Source: Falsochrobactrum shanghaiense
Lineage (GTDB): Bacteria > Pseudomonadota > Alphaproteobacteria > Rhizobiales > Rhizobiaceae
Direction of reading: 5' to 3'
DNA: 64,000 nt
Assembly: GCF_003149535.1 (NCBI RefSeq)
Contig: NZ_QGDB01000003.1
Coordinates: forward strand, 310,001 to 374,000
Shown: piece after piece, positions 18,806-27,883 of the stretch
Layout of the letters: each line of letters opens with the position of its first letter
Position numbering within the stretch: position 1 is the first letter of the stretch
Program-made: the position numbers and the translations under genes
Notes under the pieces: generated by a model
What the model was told of the DNA's origin: nothing
What the model saw: only the letters and a program-made list of their open reading frames with translations
Database searches by the model: none

Positions 18806-19606
18806 ATGAATTTCACGCATTACAATCTGGGGCACGTCGAACGGGGCAGTGTCGTCGTGGTGACGCTCAGTGGCAGCGCGGCCAACGTCCGCCTCATGGA
18901 CAGTTCAAACTTCAATAGCTACAAAGCTGGTCGTCGCCATAGTTATGTCGGAGGGCTCGCGAAACGCTCTCCCGTGCGTCTGCCGGTGCCTAATTCCGGC
19001 ACTTGGCATGTTGCAGTCGACATGCAGGGTCTTCGCGGATCGGTGCGGTCCGGGGTTCAGGTGGTCCCGGCTGCGGCGTTCAACCCTTTGCCCACGATCA
19101 ACGAGGCACCGCTGCGCAGTGTCCCCACACTCGTCCGCGACGTCGATGATGATCTCGCGCCGCCGCCCGAGGCACCCGATGGTCGAGTGTTCGACGTTTT
19201 CATCTCCCATGCGTCCGAAGATAAAGACGAGGTCGTCCGACCATTGGCGAATGCACTGCGCGAAGCCGGATTGTCGGTTTGGTATGACGAGTTTGAATTG
19301 AGGATCGGTGACAGTCTTCGCCGCAAAATCGACCGAGGTCTGGGAAGCAGCCGTTTCGGCGTGGTGGTGTTGTCGCAGGCGTTCTTTGGCAAAGGGTGGC
19401 CTGAATACGAGCTCGATGGGCTCGTCACCCGCGCCGTGTCGGGCGAGCAGATACTACTGCCGATTTGGCACAACGTCTCCAAACGCGAGGTGATCGGTTA
19501 CTCGTCTTCGCTTGCTGATCGACTGGCGCGCAGTACCACCACCCACACCGTTGAAGAGATTGCCGCGGAAATCGCGGACGTCGTGCGCTTGCCAAACGCA
19601 GCGTAA
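18806..19606 (+). CDS. DUF1883-TIR domain protein, likely defence effector
   Basis: The 266-aa protein joins a DUF1883 domain (about residues 1-90: FTHYNLGHVERGSVV, LMDSSNFNSYKAGRRH, PNSGTWHVAVDM) to a TIR domain (about 128-260: VFDVFISHASEDKD, GLSVWYDEFELRIGDSL, then WPEYE at 198-202). The WxxxE pattern holds the glutamate that is catalytic in NAD-cleaving TIR domains. The DUF1883 part is proposed to be a sensor or binding module; its ligand is unknown. The start at 18806 follows GGGAGAG; a longer frame begins at 18779. No signal peptide or membrane helix is seen, so it is cytoplasmic. A 65-aa companion follows 26 bp later, and a McrBC-type operon is convergent. Confidence 0.85.
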   Translation: MNFTHYNLGHVERGSVVVVTLSGSAANVRLMDSSNFNSYKAGRRHSYVGGLAKRSPVRLPVPNSGTWHVAVDMQGLRGSVRSGVQVVPAAAFNPLPTINEAPLRSVPTLVRDVDDDLAPPPEAPDGRVFDVFISHASEDKDEVVRPLANALREAGLSVWYDEFELRIGDSLRRKIDRGLGSSRFGVVVLSQAFFGKGWPEYELDGLVTRAVSGEQILLPIWHNVSKREVIGYSSSLADRLARSTTTHTVEEIAAEIADVVRLPNAA

Positions 19607-19632
19607 CGCCCGATGCACCAGGAGAGATCCAG

Positions 19633-19830
19633 ATGAAAAAGCAGGTTGAGGATGAATGGACCGGCTGGGACGGTGACACCATCGTCCGGCTGACTGACGG
19701 TTCGGTGTGGCGCCAGGAGGAGTATCATTATGAATATCGCTACGCCTACCGCCCCTCGGTAACTCTGTCCGGCAACATCATGCATGTCGAGGGCATGAGC
19801 CGCGGCATCCGCGTTCGCCGGATCGACTAG
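19633..19830 (+). CDS. 65-aa conserved small protein next to the TIR gene
   Basis: The small acidic/aromatic protein contains WDGDTIVRLTDGSVW and a run of aromatic residues (YHYEYRYAY). Such WDGDT…L-x-x-G-x-x-W proteins occur widely as unassigned bacterial proteins, from memory. A good site (AGGAGAG) precedes ATG 19633, 26 bp after the TIR stop, so it is probably co-transcribed with the TIR gene. It could be a partner, inhibitor or unrelated passenger; nothing in the sequence decides this. Confidence 0.7.
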   Translation: MKKQVEDEWTGWDGDTIVRLTDGSVWRQEEYHYEYRYAYRPSVTLSGNIMHVEGMSRGIRVRRID

Positions 19831-19933
19831 GAGAACAACGCGAATGCAGACAAGCATTGTAGGATCCTGGACACCACAAGCTCCGGTACAACATTAAGGG
19901 TTCGGTTAGGTTTTTGGCACGCCCATCCTAATC

Positions 19934-21250
19934 TTATCCTCCCAGCCCCAGAGCCGTCGGCCCTTCACTTAGGATAAGGTCGCGAAGCCGGCCTAGCATG
20001 CCAGTGCTGTTGGTCACGTCGATACTCGCGGTTTCCAGGATCGTGGCGTGTCCGGTAATCGCATAACGCCCATGAACCGTGTCTTGACCGCCGAGGCCGG
20101 GATGGTGGGGATAGAGCAGCGTCAGGCGCGGCGCGTCATAGAGCTGGGCATAGGCCATCATCTGATAGACATCGGCCTGCGAGACGCCCTGCTTGGGATC
20201 GTCGATCCGCGCTGATATCCGCTTCCACTTGGTGTCGATGACATGGACGACCCTACCACCTTGGCGGATCAGGATATCGGGCCGTGTCTGGAACAATGCG
20301 CGCCCGCTGTCCTGCGCGCTCAGACAGAACAGCCGTCCGCCTTGCAACGAAACGGTAAGCCCCGTCCCCGCCAAGGCGCGGGCGATCAAGCGACCGACAT
20401 ATTCCTCGAACAGCGCGTTCATCTCGAACAGCATGGCGGTGCCCTGGCCGGCGCCGCCGGTGGTCGTCTGGTAGCGGTCCTGTAGAAAGAGCCGGGCCAT
20501 CGCAAAGAGCTCCTGCCAGGACCGGTTGGTGCGGTCGATCACCACCTGATCCCAGCGTAACGCCGACACCGGCACGTCGGTAATATCGGCATAGACGAAA
20601 GCCAACTCGCGCAGACGTTGCTGGTTGGCGGCGCGGCGCGAGAGGCGCGCCAAGCGCTGCACTGCCGCTTTCATGATCCGATTGAGCGGCGTGTCTTCGG
20701 ACAGAAGATCGAAGCGGCAGGCAAGGCGCGAGGGATTGACCGCATGGCGGGTGAACTGGCGGGTGATATCGAGCTGGCCGCGCAAGGTGGGCAGATCGTC
20801 TTCGCAGGCGATATAGCGGCGCGGCATGCCCTTGCGCAGCGCTTCGGTGAGCTTGTCGCAAAAGATGCGGATCAGGATTTCGAGCAGGGTTTCGCGCTGC
20901 CAGGCGAGATCGGTGATGACGCCCAGGTCAATTTTCAAATCCAGCGCAACCGCCAGCATATGCACCAGGCGCTTGCGGATCGCTGCATTCTGGTGATCGG
21001 TTGTTTCACCGGGCGCCACATCGATCTTGGGCAGGATCTCCAGGCTGGCATCGCCCGCTGCCAGAATTCCGACCACGCCGCGCGCGCGCAGGGCATGCCG
21101 GCCATGTTCGAGTACGCCGCTGCCACCGCGTCCGGCAAAGGCCGAGCGGGCTGCCAGCGCCGCCAGCTTCTCGGCATGGCCATCGGGAATCTGCCCCGCG
21201 CCTTCGCCATAGGCAAGCTTGTCCCATTCCCGAACCGTATAGGCGGGCAT
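19934..21250 (-). CDS. mcrC: McrC-type restriction endonuclease subunit
   Basis: The 438-aa protein has the McrC architecture. The N-terminal beta-rich part (YTVREWDKLAYG, ARGVVGILAAGDASLEILPKI) binds McrB. The middle helices carry RRYIACEDDLPTLRGQLD. The C-terminal PD-(D/E)xK nuclease has RPDILIR and VIDTKWKRI, where the aspartate and lysine are catalytic. McrC cuts DNA when driven by the McrB motor, usually at modified cytosines. Its ATG overlaps the mcrB stop (TGATG), showing tight coupling. It is the last gene of the minus-strand operon, 103 bp from the convergent 65-aa gene. Confidence 0.9.
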   Translation of the reverse strand: MPAYTVREWDKLAYGEGAGQIPDGHAEKLAALAARSAFAGRGGSGVLEHGRHALRARGVVGILAAGDASLEILPKIDVAPGETTDHQNAAIRKRLVHMLAVALDLKIDLGVITDLAWQRETLLEILIRIFCDKLTEALRKGMPRRYIACEDDLPTLRGQLDITRQFTRHAVNPSRLACRFDLLSEDTPLNRIMKAAVQRLARLSRRAANQQRLRELAFVYADITDVPVSALRWDQVVIDRTNRSWQELFAMARLFLQDRYQTTTGGAGQGTAMLFEMNALFEEYVGRLIARALAGTGLTVSLQGGRLFCLSAQDSGRALFQTRPDILIRQGGRVVHVIDTKWKRISARIDDPKQGVSQADVYQMMAYAQLYDAPRLTLLYPHHPGLGGQDTVHGRYAITGHATILETASIDVTNSTGMLGRLRDLILSEGPTALGLGG

Positions 21251-24200
21251 CAGGCGGCAAACTCCGAAAAATCGAAGCGCGCCTTGACGCTCCAGCGCCG
21301 CTTGTCGCCGCCCAGCTCATCGTCGGCAAAGCCGGCCGGCGCAGTCAGCCGCCGTGCTTCGAGGAAATGGGAACCATTTGCGGCCTCGCCATCGCCCAGC
21401 ACCGCGGCGACTTTCGACCAATCCTCGTAGAAATATTCGGTCAAGAGCGGGATGACCTTGTGGCGCATGACATCCTCGACATCGGCACGACCACGGCAGC
21501 TGGTGAAATAGGCGTGGCCGATCTGGTGTTCGCGATCGAAGAGATATTCGATCCGCTCGTTGATCGTGTGCAGCAGCTTGCACAGATCGATTCCCTCGAG
21601 ATTTGCGGCATCGAGCCCCCTGGCCGCCAGCGCCTGCCGCAGTTCCTCGACATCCGGCATCAGCTCGCGGAAGGTGAAGCGGCGGCGCAGAGCGGTGTCG
21701 AGCAGCGCGATCGACCGGTCCGCGGTGTTCATGGTGCCGATGATGTGCAGGTTGGCCGGCACACCGAAACTCGTCCCCGAATAGGGAAGCCGCACCCGGA
21801 CCTCGTTTTCACAGCCGAGCCGCTTGTCGGTTTCGAGCAGCGTGATCAGCTCGCCGAACACCTTTGAGATGTTGGCCCTGTTGATCTCGTCGATAATCAG
21901 GACATGCGGCCGCGCGCCGGCTACTGGCCGCTCGGCATTGGGATCGATCACCACCGCTTCGAGCGCATCCCAGTTGATCCGGTCCGGATCAAGCCGATAG
22001 GCTGACTGGCGACGGAAATTACGAGCGTAGAATGGCGCGCGCTCGGCGCCATTATCATCGCGCCAGATCCATTCGACACTGCGCCGGTGTGGATGGAAAT
22101 CGGCGTCGGCATCGAAATAATACTCGCCGCTCACCCGGCCAAAGGCACGGTAGCTGTCACGGCCATCGGAGATGACGACATAGTCGCCGACCTGCAGGCC
22201 GGAGCGAAAGGCGTAAAGCATCTCGATATTGGGGTCCTTGCCGGATGCGTCGGGATCTTTCTCCTCGTTCCATGTCTTCCGGATTTCTTCGAAATCATCG
22301 AAGCGCTCGTCTGACCAGTCGATATCGCCGCCCCAGCCGAGATGGATCAGCCCGCCATCAAGCCCTTCGCGGATTCGGTCTTCCTGGCTGCCGCGCTGAC
22401 CGAGCGCGATCTTGTAGATCGGGCGCGAGCGATCGAGTCGCTTGGCCGGCGCATCACCGGTGTCGAGCCGCGCTCTCTCGCTGATGATCTTGAACACGCC
22501 GCCATGGGGTTTGAGACTAAAGCCACCCGACGTGCTGGCAGCCTCATCGTCACCTTCCTGTTCGACGCCTGTCGTCGGCCGCAGCCCCTCGACGAAATCC
22601 TCGTAGGCGAAGGACTGGTGAAAGGTGACGAATTCGATCCGTCCTTCGCCGGCCAGACGGCGATACTCGGCCATCAGGGCATCGCGGTCATCGCGCAGTG
22701 GTTCGGCCGCGGCATCGCCCAGGCAAAGCCGCACGGCCTCCCAGGCCGTGGCATAAGTCTTGCCGGTTCCGGGCGGGCCGTAAAGGATGAGATTGGTGGT
22801 CGCCGGCATCGCGGTCATGGGTTCAAAGGTCATGGTTTGGTGCCCTTCGGCTGAGGCGAGCTGGTAGGTGAAGACGGTGGAACTGCTGGGATTTGGTAGC
22901 GTGTGCGAGGGCGCGGGAACGTTGGCGAGCTTCTGAAATTTCTCGCCGCCGAGCGCGCTGCAGATCGCCGGGAACGCGTCGCGCAGCCCCATGTCGCGGC
23001 CAAGATCGCCGGCGCGGATTGCAATGTCTGCCGCGCCGTTCTCACGGGCCGGTTCGACATAATAGTTTCGCGCACAGAGCCGGATGCGATCTGCGTTGCG
23101 GATCAGATGCTCGTAGCGCTCGGGCGGGGTGACCGGGGCGTCATCGGCATCGACGATGATGTAACCCGCATTGTGGAGCTGGGCCGCGGCATCGGCCTTC
23201 TGTCCCCACCCGCCATTGAGCTGCGTCTTGCCGCGCAGGAAGCCGGCGATCGGCTTTGAGGGATAGACGCGACCCGGCCGCGCGCGTGTCGAGCGCACCC
23301 AATAGTCACGCGGCTCGCCAAAGGCCTCGAAGATGGCGGCGTGCTCGCCCGACTGGCGGTAGCTATCATAGGCGTCCATCGCCGCCTCGATCGCTTCGCG
23401 CGAAAAGGTCGCCACATCTTCTTCCTTGTAATTGTGGACGATCCACAGCGCGCTTTGCACGTCGATCATGTCGCGCGGTGCCAGACCCCGGTCCGCAAAA
23501 ACAGCGCGCACGGCCTGCATGAAGCGCCATTCGTCGCGATAGGTGTCGGCCATCGACGCGTGATCGGGAAAGCGGCTGCCAACCGCTTCGAGCCAGAGGT
23601 CCTGGCGCACCGAATGGCGGATATAGATGCCTTCGTCCGGAGCGAGATGAAGGAACAGGAATTCGGCGATCTGGCGCGCCGGATCGGGCTTGCCGTCGGG
23701 GACGGCCGCAATCCACGCGTCAACAAAGGCCTCCAGCGCCGAGGCGTGGCCGCTGGCTGCGCCAAGCGCGGCGTCGACAAGCGCGCGCAAGGCCGGCCAG
23801 AGCTGCTCGCGATCGGCGTCGCCTTTGGGCGACATCGGCCAATAAGCGCGCCATTGCAGCAGATTGCTTTTGGCGAGCGCGGTGTTGACGGCATCGGCCA
23901 GTTCCTGGTCGGAACCGGCCTGTTCGATCGCCGTCCTGAGCTCGGCGGCAATCGCCAATTTGTAGGTCCGCTCCGCCTCATCGAAATGCGGATCGGGCGG
24001 ATCGAAACGGTCGAAGGCGGGAAAAAAATGACGCAGCCGCTCGATCCAGCGCGTGATCGCAGCCGGATTGAGCATCAGCGCATCGCCGGACTGCAACAGC
24101 ACCGCGATCAGCCGGCGCAGGGTCTCGGCGCTCTCGATCTGTATGAGAATGCAGTCCGTTCTATCGAATGCCCATCTGTTATCCAAAGCCGAAATCCGGC

Positions 24201-24471
24201 CGCCTCCGCCTTCCTGATAGGGCTTCGGGGTTCCGGTAAATCCCTTCGCTTCAACACGGGACTTAAACTTGGTGTGGAGGTAAAAGTTCTCTGGCTGCCG
24301 GATTTCCCATAGCAGCCGTTCGCCCTCGCCGAACTCAAACGACACCATGTATTGGGTGCCATGGCCCGGGCGGAGGTCCGAGCTGCGGATGAGCTGGAAA
24401 ATCGCTCGCCGCAGCGGTGAGGGTTTACTCTGTTCGTTCTTATCGAGGCTTGCCTCAATATCCGTCCACAT
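21250..24471 (-). CDS. mcrB: McrB-type AAA+ motor with an apparent EVE-like insert
   Basis: The 1073-aa protein is a large McrB-like NTPase. Residues 1-540 are a long N-terminal region of unknown fold, ending in a segment with RPGRVYPSKPIAGFL and AGYIIVDADDAP. Walker A is LILYGPPGTGKTYA at 561-574, Walker B HVLIIDEINRA at 856-866, then GTMNTADRS at 912-920 and the arginine-finger region LRRRF. Between Walker A and B, residues about 684-830 (HLGWGGDIDW, VGDYVVISDGRDSYRAFGRVSGEYYF) resemble a PUA-like EVE domain, a fold that binds modified bases. Its start directly follows the helicase stop, and its own stop overlaps mcrC. It is about twice the length of E. coli McrB. Confidence 0.85.
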   Translation of the reverse strand: MWTDIEASLDKNEQSKPSPLRRAIFQLIRSSDLRPGHGTQYMVSFEFGEGERLLWEIRQPENFYLHTKFKSRVEAKGFTGTPKPYQEGGGGRISALDNRWAFDRTDCILIQIESAETLRRLIAVLLQSGDALMLNPAAITRWIERLRHFFPAFDRFDPPDPHFDEAERTYKLAIAAELRTAIEQAGSDQELADAVNTALAKSNLLQWRAYWPMSPKGDADREQLWPALRALVDAALGAASGHASALEAFVDAWIAAVPDGKPDPARQIAEFLFLHLAPDEGIYIRHSVRQDLWLEAVGSRFPDHASMADTYRDEWRFMQAVRAVFADRGLAPRDMIDVQSALWIVHNYKEEDVATFSREAIEAAMDAYDSYRQSGEHAAIFEAFGEPRDYWVRSTRARPGRVYPSKPIAGFLRGKTQLNGGWGQKADAAAQLHNAGYIIVDADDAPVTPPERYEHLIRNADRIRLCARNYYVEPARENGAADIAIRAGDLGRDMGLRDAFPAICSALGGEKFQKLANVPAPSHTLPNPSSSTVFTYQLASAEGHQTMTFEPMTAMPATTNLILYGPPGTGKTYATAWEAVRLCLGDAAAEPLRDDRDALMAEYRRLAGEGRIEFVTFHQSFAYEDFVEGLRPTTGVEQEGDDEAASTSGGFSLKPHGGVFKIISERARLDTGDAPAKRLDRSRPIYKIALGQRGSQEDRIREGLDGGLIHLGWGGDIDWSDERFDDFEEIRKTWNEEKDPDASGKDPNIEMLYAFRSGLQVGDYVVISDGRDSYRAFGRVSGEYYFDADADFHPHRRSVEWIWRDDNGAERAPFYARNFRRQSAYRLDPDRINWDALEAVVIDPNAERPVAGARPHVLIIDEINRANISKVFGELITLLETDKRLGCENEVRVRLPYSGTSFGVPANLHIIGTMNTADRSIALLDTALRRRFTFRELMPDVEELRQALAARGLDAANLEGIDLCKLLHTINERIEYLFDREHQIGHAYFTSCRGRADVEDVMRHKVIPLLTEYFYEDWSKVAAVLGDGEAANGSHFLEARRLTAPAGFADDELGGDKRRWSVKARFDFSEFAA

Positions 24472-27400
24472 TCACAACTCTCCAAATTCAGGCAATGCGC
24501 ATAGCGTGTTGACGAGGCGCATCTGTTCAACGGTGTTGCATTTTGCTTCGCGCAGCCGCGGCGCCCCGAAGACGAGCGCCAGGCCTTTGGCGCGCGAGAC
24601 AGCGACGTTGATGCGATTGAGCGAGAACAGGAAATCCATGCCGCGCGGGGTTTCCTCGACCGAGGAGGCGGTCATGGAAACCAAGCAAACGGGTGCTTCC
24701 TGCCCCTGGAATTTGTCGACCGTGCCGACACGAATGCCAGCGGGCAAGGCGTCCTGCAGGGCATTGACCTGTGCATTATAGGGCGCAACGACGATAATAT
24801 CGGCGGGCTCAAGGGCGCGCGTTGTCCCATCCTTATCGGTCCAGCTTCCCGAGAGCAGATCGTCGATCGCAGCCTGAATGGCAGCGACTTCCTCGGCTGC
24901 GATCTGGGCATTGCCCTCATGGACGACCGGCACCCAGAAAGCACCAGCTTCAGGAAAGCCCGTCCCGCGGACTGCCTGGACGGCTGTATCGGGCGCGCTA
25001 ACGAGCCTGCCTTCATAGACCTGCCGCGAAATAAACCCGCAGACATCGGGATGCATGCGGCGTGAGACCGGCAGAAAGATGCCGCGATCGGGCGGGATGG
25101 TGGCGTGCTCGCCCAGCATCCACTCGAGACAGGAAAGGTTGGCCGGATCGGGATGAGCGCCCTGGATGACCTGCGGCAATTGCCGCGGATCGCCGACCAA
25201 AACGATGTTGCGCGCGCAGCGCCCCATGGCGACCATATTGGCCAGCCCCACTTGCCCGGCTTCATCGACGAAGAGCCAATCGAGCGCCTGCTCGTGCTCC
25301 GGCCGGGCAAAGAAGAAGGCGGTGCCGCCGACCACATGGGCACGGCTCCAGAGGGAATCGTCATTGGCCGTCGAGCGGATGATGCCGGTACAGTCGTCCG
25401 GATAACCGTCTTCGCCGCTGCTGACCTTGTGCCCGATGCACAGGCCCGGGACAGGATCGCCATCATCTTGCGCGGCAAGACACCCCATCAGCACATTGCG
25501 GATCGCCTCATGGCTGTTCGAGGCCACGCCAACACGGTGCCCCTGGCGTACCAGCGCAAGGATTGCCCGTGCGGTCACATAGGTCTTGCCGGTTCCCGGC
25601 GGCCCCTGGATTGGCAGCACGGTGCCATCCATTGCGGCGATCGCCGCGATCGTACCGGTCAAGTGATCGGCGCCATCGAGCAGATCGGCGCGCGGTCCCG
25701 TCACCAGACGTGGGGCCGTGCGCGCAAGCAGATCATCGAGCGCGGTCAGGCGGCGCGCACCGCACTGATCTTCGATCACATCGCGCAGGGCCGCTGCAAT
25801 GACGTCCGTGTTGAGCGGCCAGTCCGGGTGGAGGGTCAGGCGATCGGTCAAGAGATGCGCCTTGGCCGCCCCCGCCTTGACCGCGATGATCCGCTCACTG
25901 CGGTCGAGCTCTTCGATGCTGACCGTGGCCGGCGCGCCGTCAATGGCCGGGACCGTCGCTTTGCGGCCGGCCCGCAGCTTGGTCTCCTGGAGCGGAAAGC
26001 GATAGCGGCGCAGCACCGAGCGTTTGACGGGTTCTGCCCGATCAATGGCTTCCAGACCGGCCAGTGCGTCGAGATCGTCGATCAGCTCGTCCTCGTCCTT
26101 GCCGGCGCTGTCGAAAACCGCCCATTGCGCGGGCTTGGCCTCGCGCTTGTGGAACAGGCCAAGGTTGAACAACATGTCTTGCCGCTCCTGCGGCAGACCG
26201 GATGTGGCAAGCCTCGCGCGCAATGCCTGCGTATCGGCGTCCTCCTCGACTTCCTTGTCGCCGGCATCCACCGCCAGCACCGGCCAGGGCGCGGCGGGGC
26301 GGATGCTCACCAACCAGTCGCGCAGCTCCTCGGTCGAGATACAGTCGATGCGGTTATAGTCTTCGATCTCGTCGAGAATCGATTGTTCCCCGGTTTCGCG
26401 CCAGCGCTCATAGGCAACGACCGAACCGCCGGCGGTTTTGACCTCACCTTCGCGCACCCGGCCATAGAAGGCTTCCATCGACTTGATCGAGTAATTGGCT
26501 TCCGAGCCGATCAGCGCGCCGCGCACCACCGCGAAAAGATCGACAAAGCGCCGCTCGCGCAGCAGACGATCGAGAAAGGCCTCGCCGATTCCATATTTTG
26601 CGGTCAGCCGCCGCAAGGCGGTGATCTCATAGGGCGCATAGTGATAGATGCGCGCTTCGGGATAGGCCGCGAGCCTTTGCCGGAAAAATTCCAGAAGGTC
26701 TGCCAAGGCCCGTGCTTCGGCGCCGTGATCATGCGCCCAGAAAGCCTTGAACTGGCCGTCGAACCAGACGCCGTGGAGATATTCGAGCCCGCCTTCGTAA
26801 TGCGGATCGCCCTCGATATCGTAGAAAAGATCGCCCGGCTGCGGCGCGGGCAAAAGATCAAAGCCCTTGCCCGGTTCGGCCTCGCGCAACTCGAAGGCCG
26901 GCGCCCCGGTCTTGCGGGCGTGCTGTAGGCGCGCCTGTGTCACCAGCCGCGCCCGGGTGGTCTCTGCCATGCCGCGAATGGGATGATCGAGCCCGGCCAG
27001 CCGCTCCATGGTGGTGATACCAGCCGCCTCGAGCTTCTTGACCTGGGTCCGCGTAATATTGGCAACGTTGAACAGGCTGTCTTCGGCCTGCCACTGGCTT
27101 TCGCAGTGATCGCCCCAGCGGCAAAGCCCACAATCGGCACAGGGGATCGGCCGGGTCGGCGCCGGGTTTTCCAGGAAAGCCTCGAGCCGCTGACGCGCCA
27201 TGCGCGCATAGGCCTGATAGTCCGCGAGCCGTAGCTGCGCCCGGCTGCCATCACCCAGTTCGACATGGGCAAATTCAGGGGCGACGCCCTGAATCTGCGC
27301 CAGCAAATCCGAGTAAAGCACCAGTTGCAGCACATGTTTAGGATGGGGGCGCCGCTTGAGTTTGGTGTCGGTGACTTCGTAGCTGAAAGGACCGAGATCG

Positions 27401-27765
27401 GACGGGCGCTCGACGCGCTCGAGAAAGTCCGACCAACCGCCCCAACTGTCGCCCAATAGCGCCCCTTGGAAGACGATCTGCGGACCGCTTGCCAAAGCCG
27501 CCCGTGTTGTCTGCGCATTGTCCGCGAGATTCGACCGCGCAATCTCAATCACCGATACATTTGAAGCTTTGAGCTTGGCCAGATGGGCAGCTTCATGTGC
27601 ATCGCCCTGCCTCTGGAGCAGCGCTGCATCTTCGGTATCTTCGCGGGGCGCTGGCCCCGCCCCACGCATATAAGCCACATCGAGCGCGGTTGCATGAGCG
27701 CACCCCATAAACCGCATCAGGTCCGATGCAGACAAGAGTATTCGATCCTCCCCAATAATTCGCAT
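24472..27765 (-). CDS. RecB-like nuclease / RNase H-like / SF1 helicase fusion (TM0106 type)
   Basis: The 1097-aa protein has three modules. Residues about 95-225 form a RecB/Cas4-type nuclease: GWSDFLER, EVTDTKLK with catalytic D and K, QLVLYSDLL, and a four-cysteine cluster at C209, C212, C215 and C221. Residues about 312-490 are RNase H-like (LFYDIEGDPHYEGG, ARIYHYAPYE, DYNRIDC). The rest is an Upf1/Dna2-type SF1 helicase: Walker A GPPGTGKT at 721-728, FVDEAG at 832-837, LVGDPRQLP, GTVDKFQGQEAP and NVAVSRAK. The start at 27765 (MRIIGEDRILLSASDLMRFMGC) follows GGGGAT and matches the family; 19 further codons upstream are rejected. It is the first gene of the operon with mcrB and mcrC. Confidence 0.88.
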   Translation of the reverse strand: MRIIGEDRILLSASDLMRFMGCAHATALDVAYMRGAGPAPREDTEDAALLQRQGDAHEAAHLAKLKASNVSVIEIARSNLADNAQTTRAALASGPQIVFQGALLGDSWGGWSDFLERVERPSDLGPFSYEVTDTKLKRRPHPKHVLQLVLYSDLLAQIQGVAPEFAHVELGDGSRAQLRLADYQAYARMARQRLEAFLENPAPTRPIPCADCGLCRWGDHCESQWQAEDSLFNVANITRTQVKKLEAAGITTMERLAGLDHPIRGMAETTRARLVTQARLQHARKTGAPAFELREAEPGKGFDLLPAPQPGDLFYDIEGDPHYEGGLEYLHGVWFDGQFKAFWAHDHGAEARALADLLEFFRQRLAAYPEARIYHYAPYEITALRRLTAKYGIGEAFLDRLLRERRFVDLFAVVRGALIGSEANYSIKSMEAFYGRVREGEVKTAGGSVVAYERWRETGEQSILDEIEDYNRIDCISTEELRDWLVSIRPAAPWPVLAVDAGDKEVEEDADTQALRARLATSGLPQERQDMLFNLGLFHKREAKPAQWAVFDSAGKDEDELIDDLDALAGLEAIDRAEPVKRSVLRRYRFPLQETKLRAGRKATVPAIDGAPATVSIEELDRSERIIAVKAGAAKAHLLTDRLTLHPDWPLNTDVIAAALRDVIEDQCGARRLTALDDLLARTAPRLVTGPRADLLDGADHLTGTIAAIAAMDGTVLPIQGPPGTGKTYVTARAILALVRQGHRVGVASNSHEAIRNVLMGCLAAQDDGDPVPGLCIGHKVSSGEDGYPDDCTGIIRSTANDDSLWSRAHVVGGTAFFFARPEHEQALDWLFVDEAGQVGLANMVAMGRCARNIVLVGDPRQLPQVIQGAHPDPANLSCLEWMLGEHATIPPDRGIFLPVSRRMHPDVCGFISRQVYEGRLVSAPDTAVQAVRGTGFPEAGAFWVPVVHEGNAQIAAEEVAAIQAAIDDLLSGSWTDKDGTTRALEPADIIVVAPYNAQVNALQDALPAGIRVGTVDKFQGQEAPVCLVSMTASSVEETPRGMDFLFSLNRINVAVSRAKGLALVFGAPRLREAKCNTVEQMRLVNTLCALPEFGEL

Positions 27766-27883
27766 TACTATCCCCTTATCGAACGCAATTCGTAACAAGA
27801 CTTGCATCTCGACAGATTGCACGATCAGCCATAACGTACGTGGGTGTCAATATCTGACATACTTCATTGCTAGGATTTGGATC
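27766..27883. promoter_or_regulatory. divergent promoter region of the McrBC operon and WYL regulator
   Basis: This 118-bp gap separates the divergent helicase operon and WYL gene, so both promoters must lie here. It contains the small palindrome TGTCAATATCTGACA at 27845-27859. No confident -35/-10 pair was assigned. Confidence 0.5.
27845..27859. promoter_or_regulatory. candidate operator palindrome for the WYL regulator
   Basis: TGTCA and TGACA arms are separated by ATATC, giving a 15-bp dyad 24 bp before the WYL start. WYL-type regulators of defence loci repress divergent promoters through short dyads, so this is a reasonable site; it is an inference from position and symmetry. Confidence 0.4.

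Noticed and set aside
25105-26928. 607-aa open frame on the plus strand inside the helicase gene
   Set aside because: It is the mirror of a GC-rich real gene; the protein has no recognisable motifs, while the minus-strand frame has full helicase and nuclease motifs.
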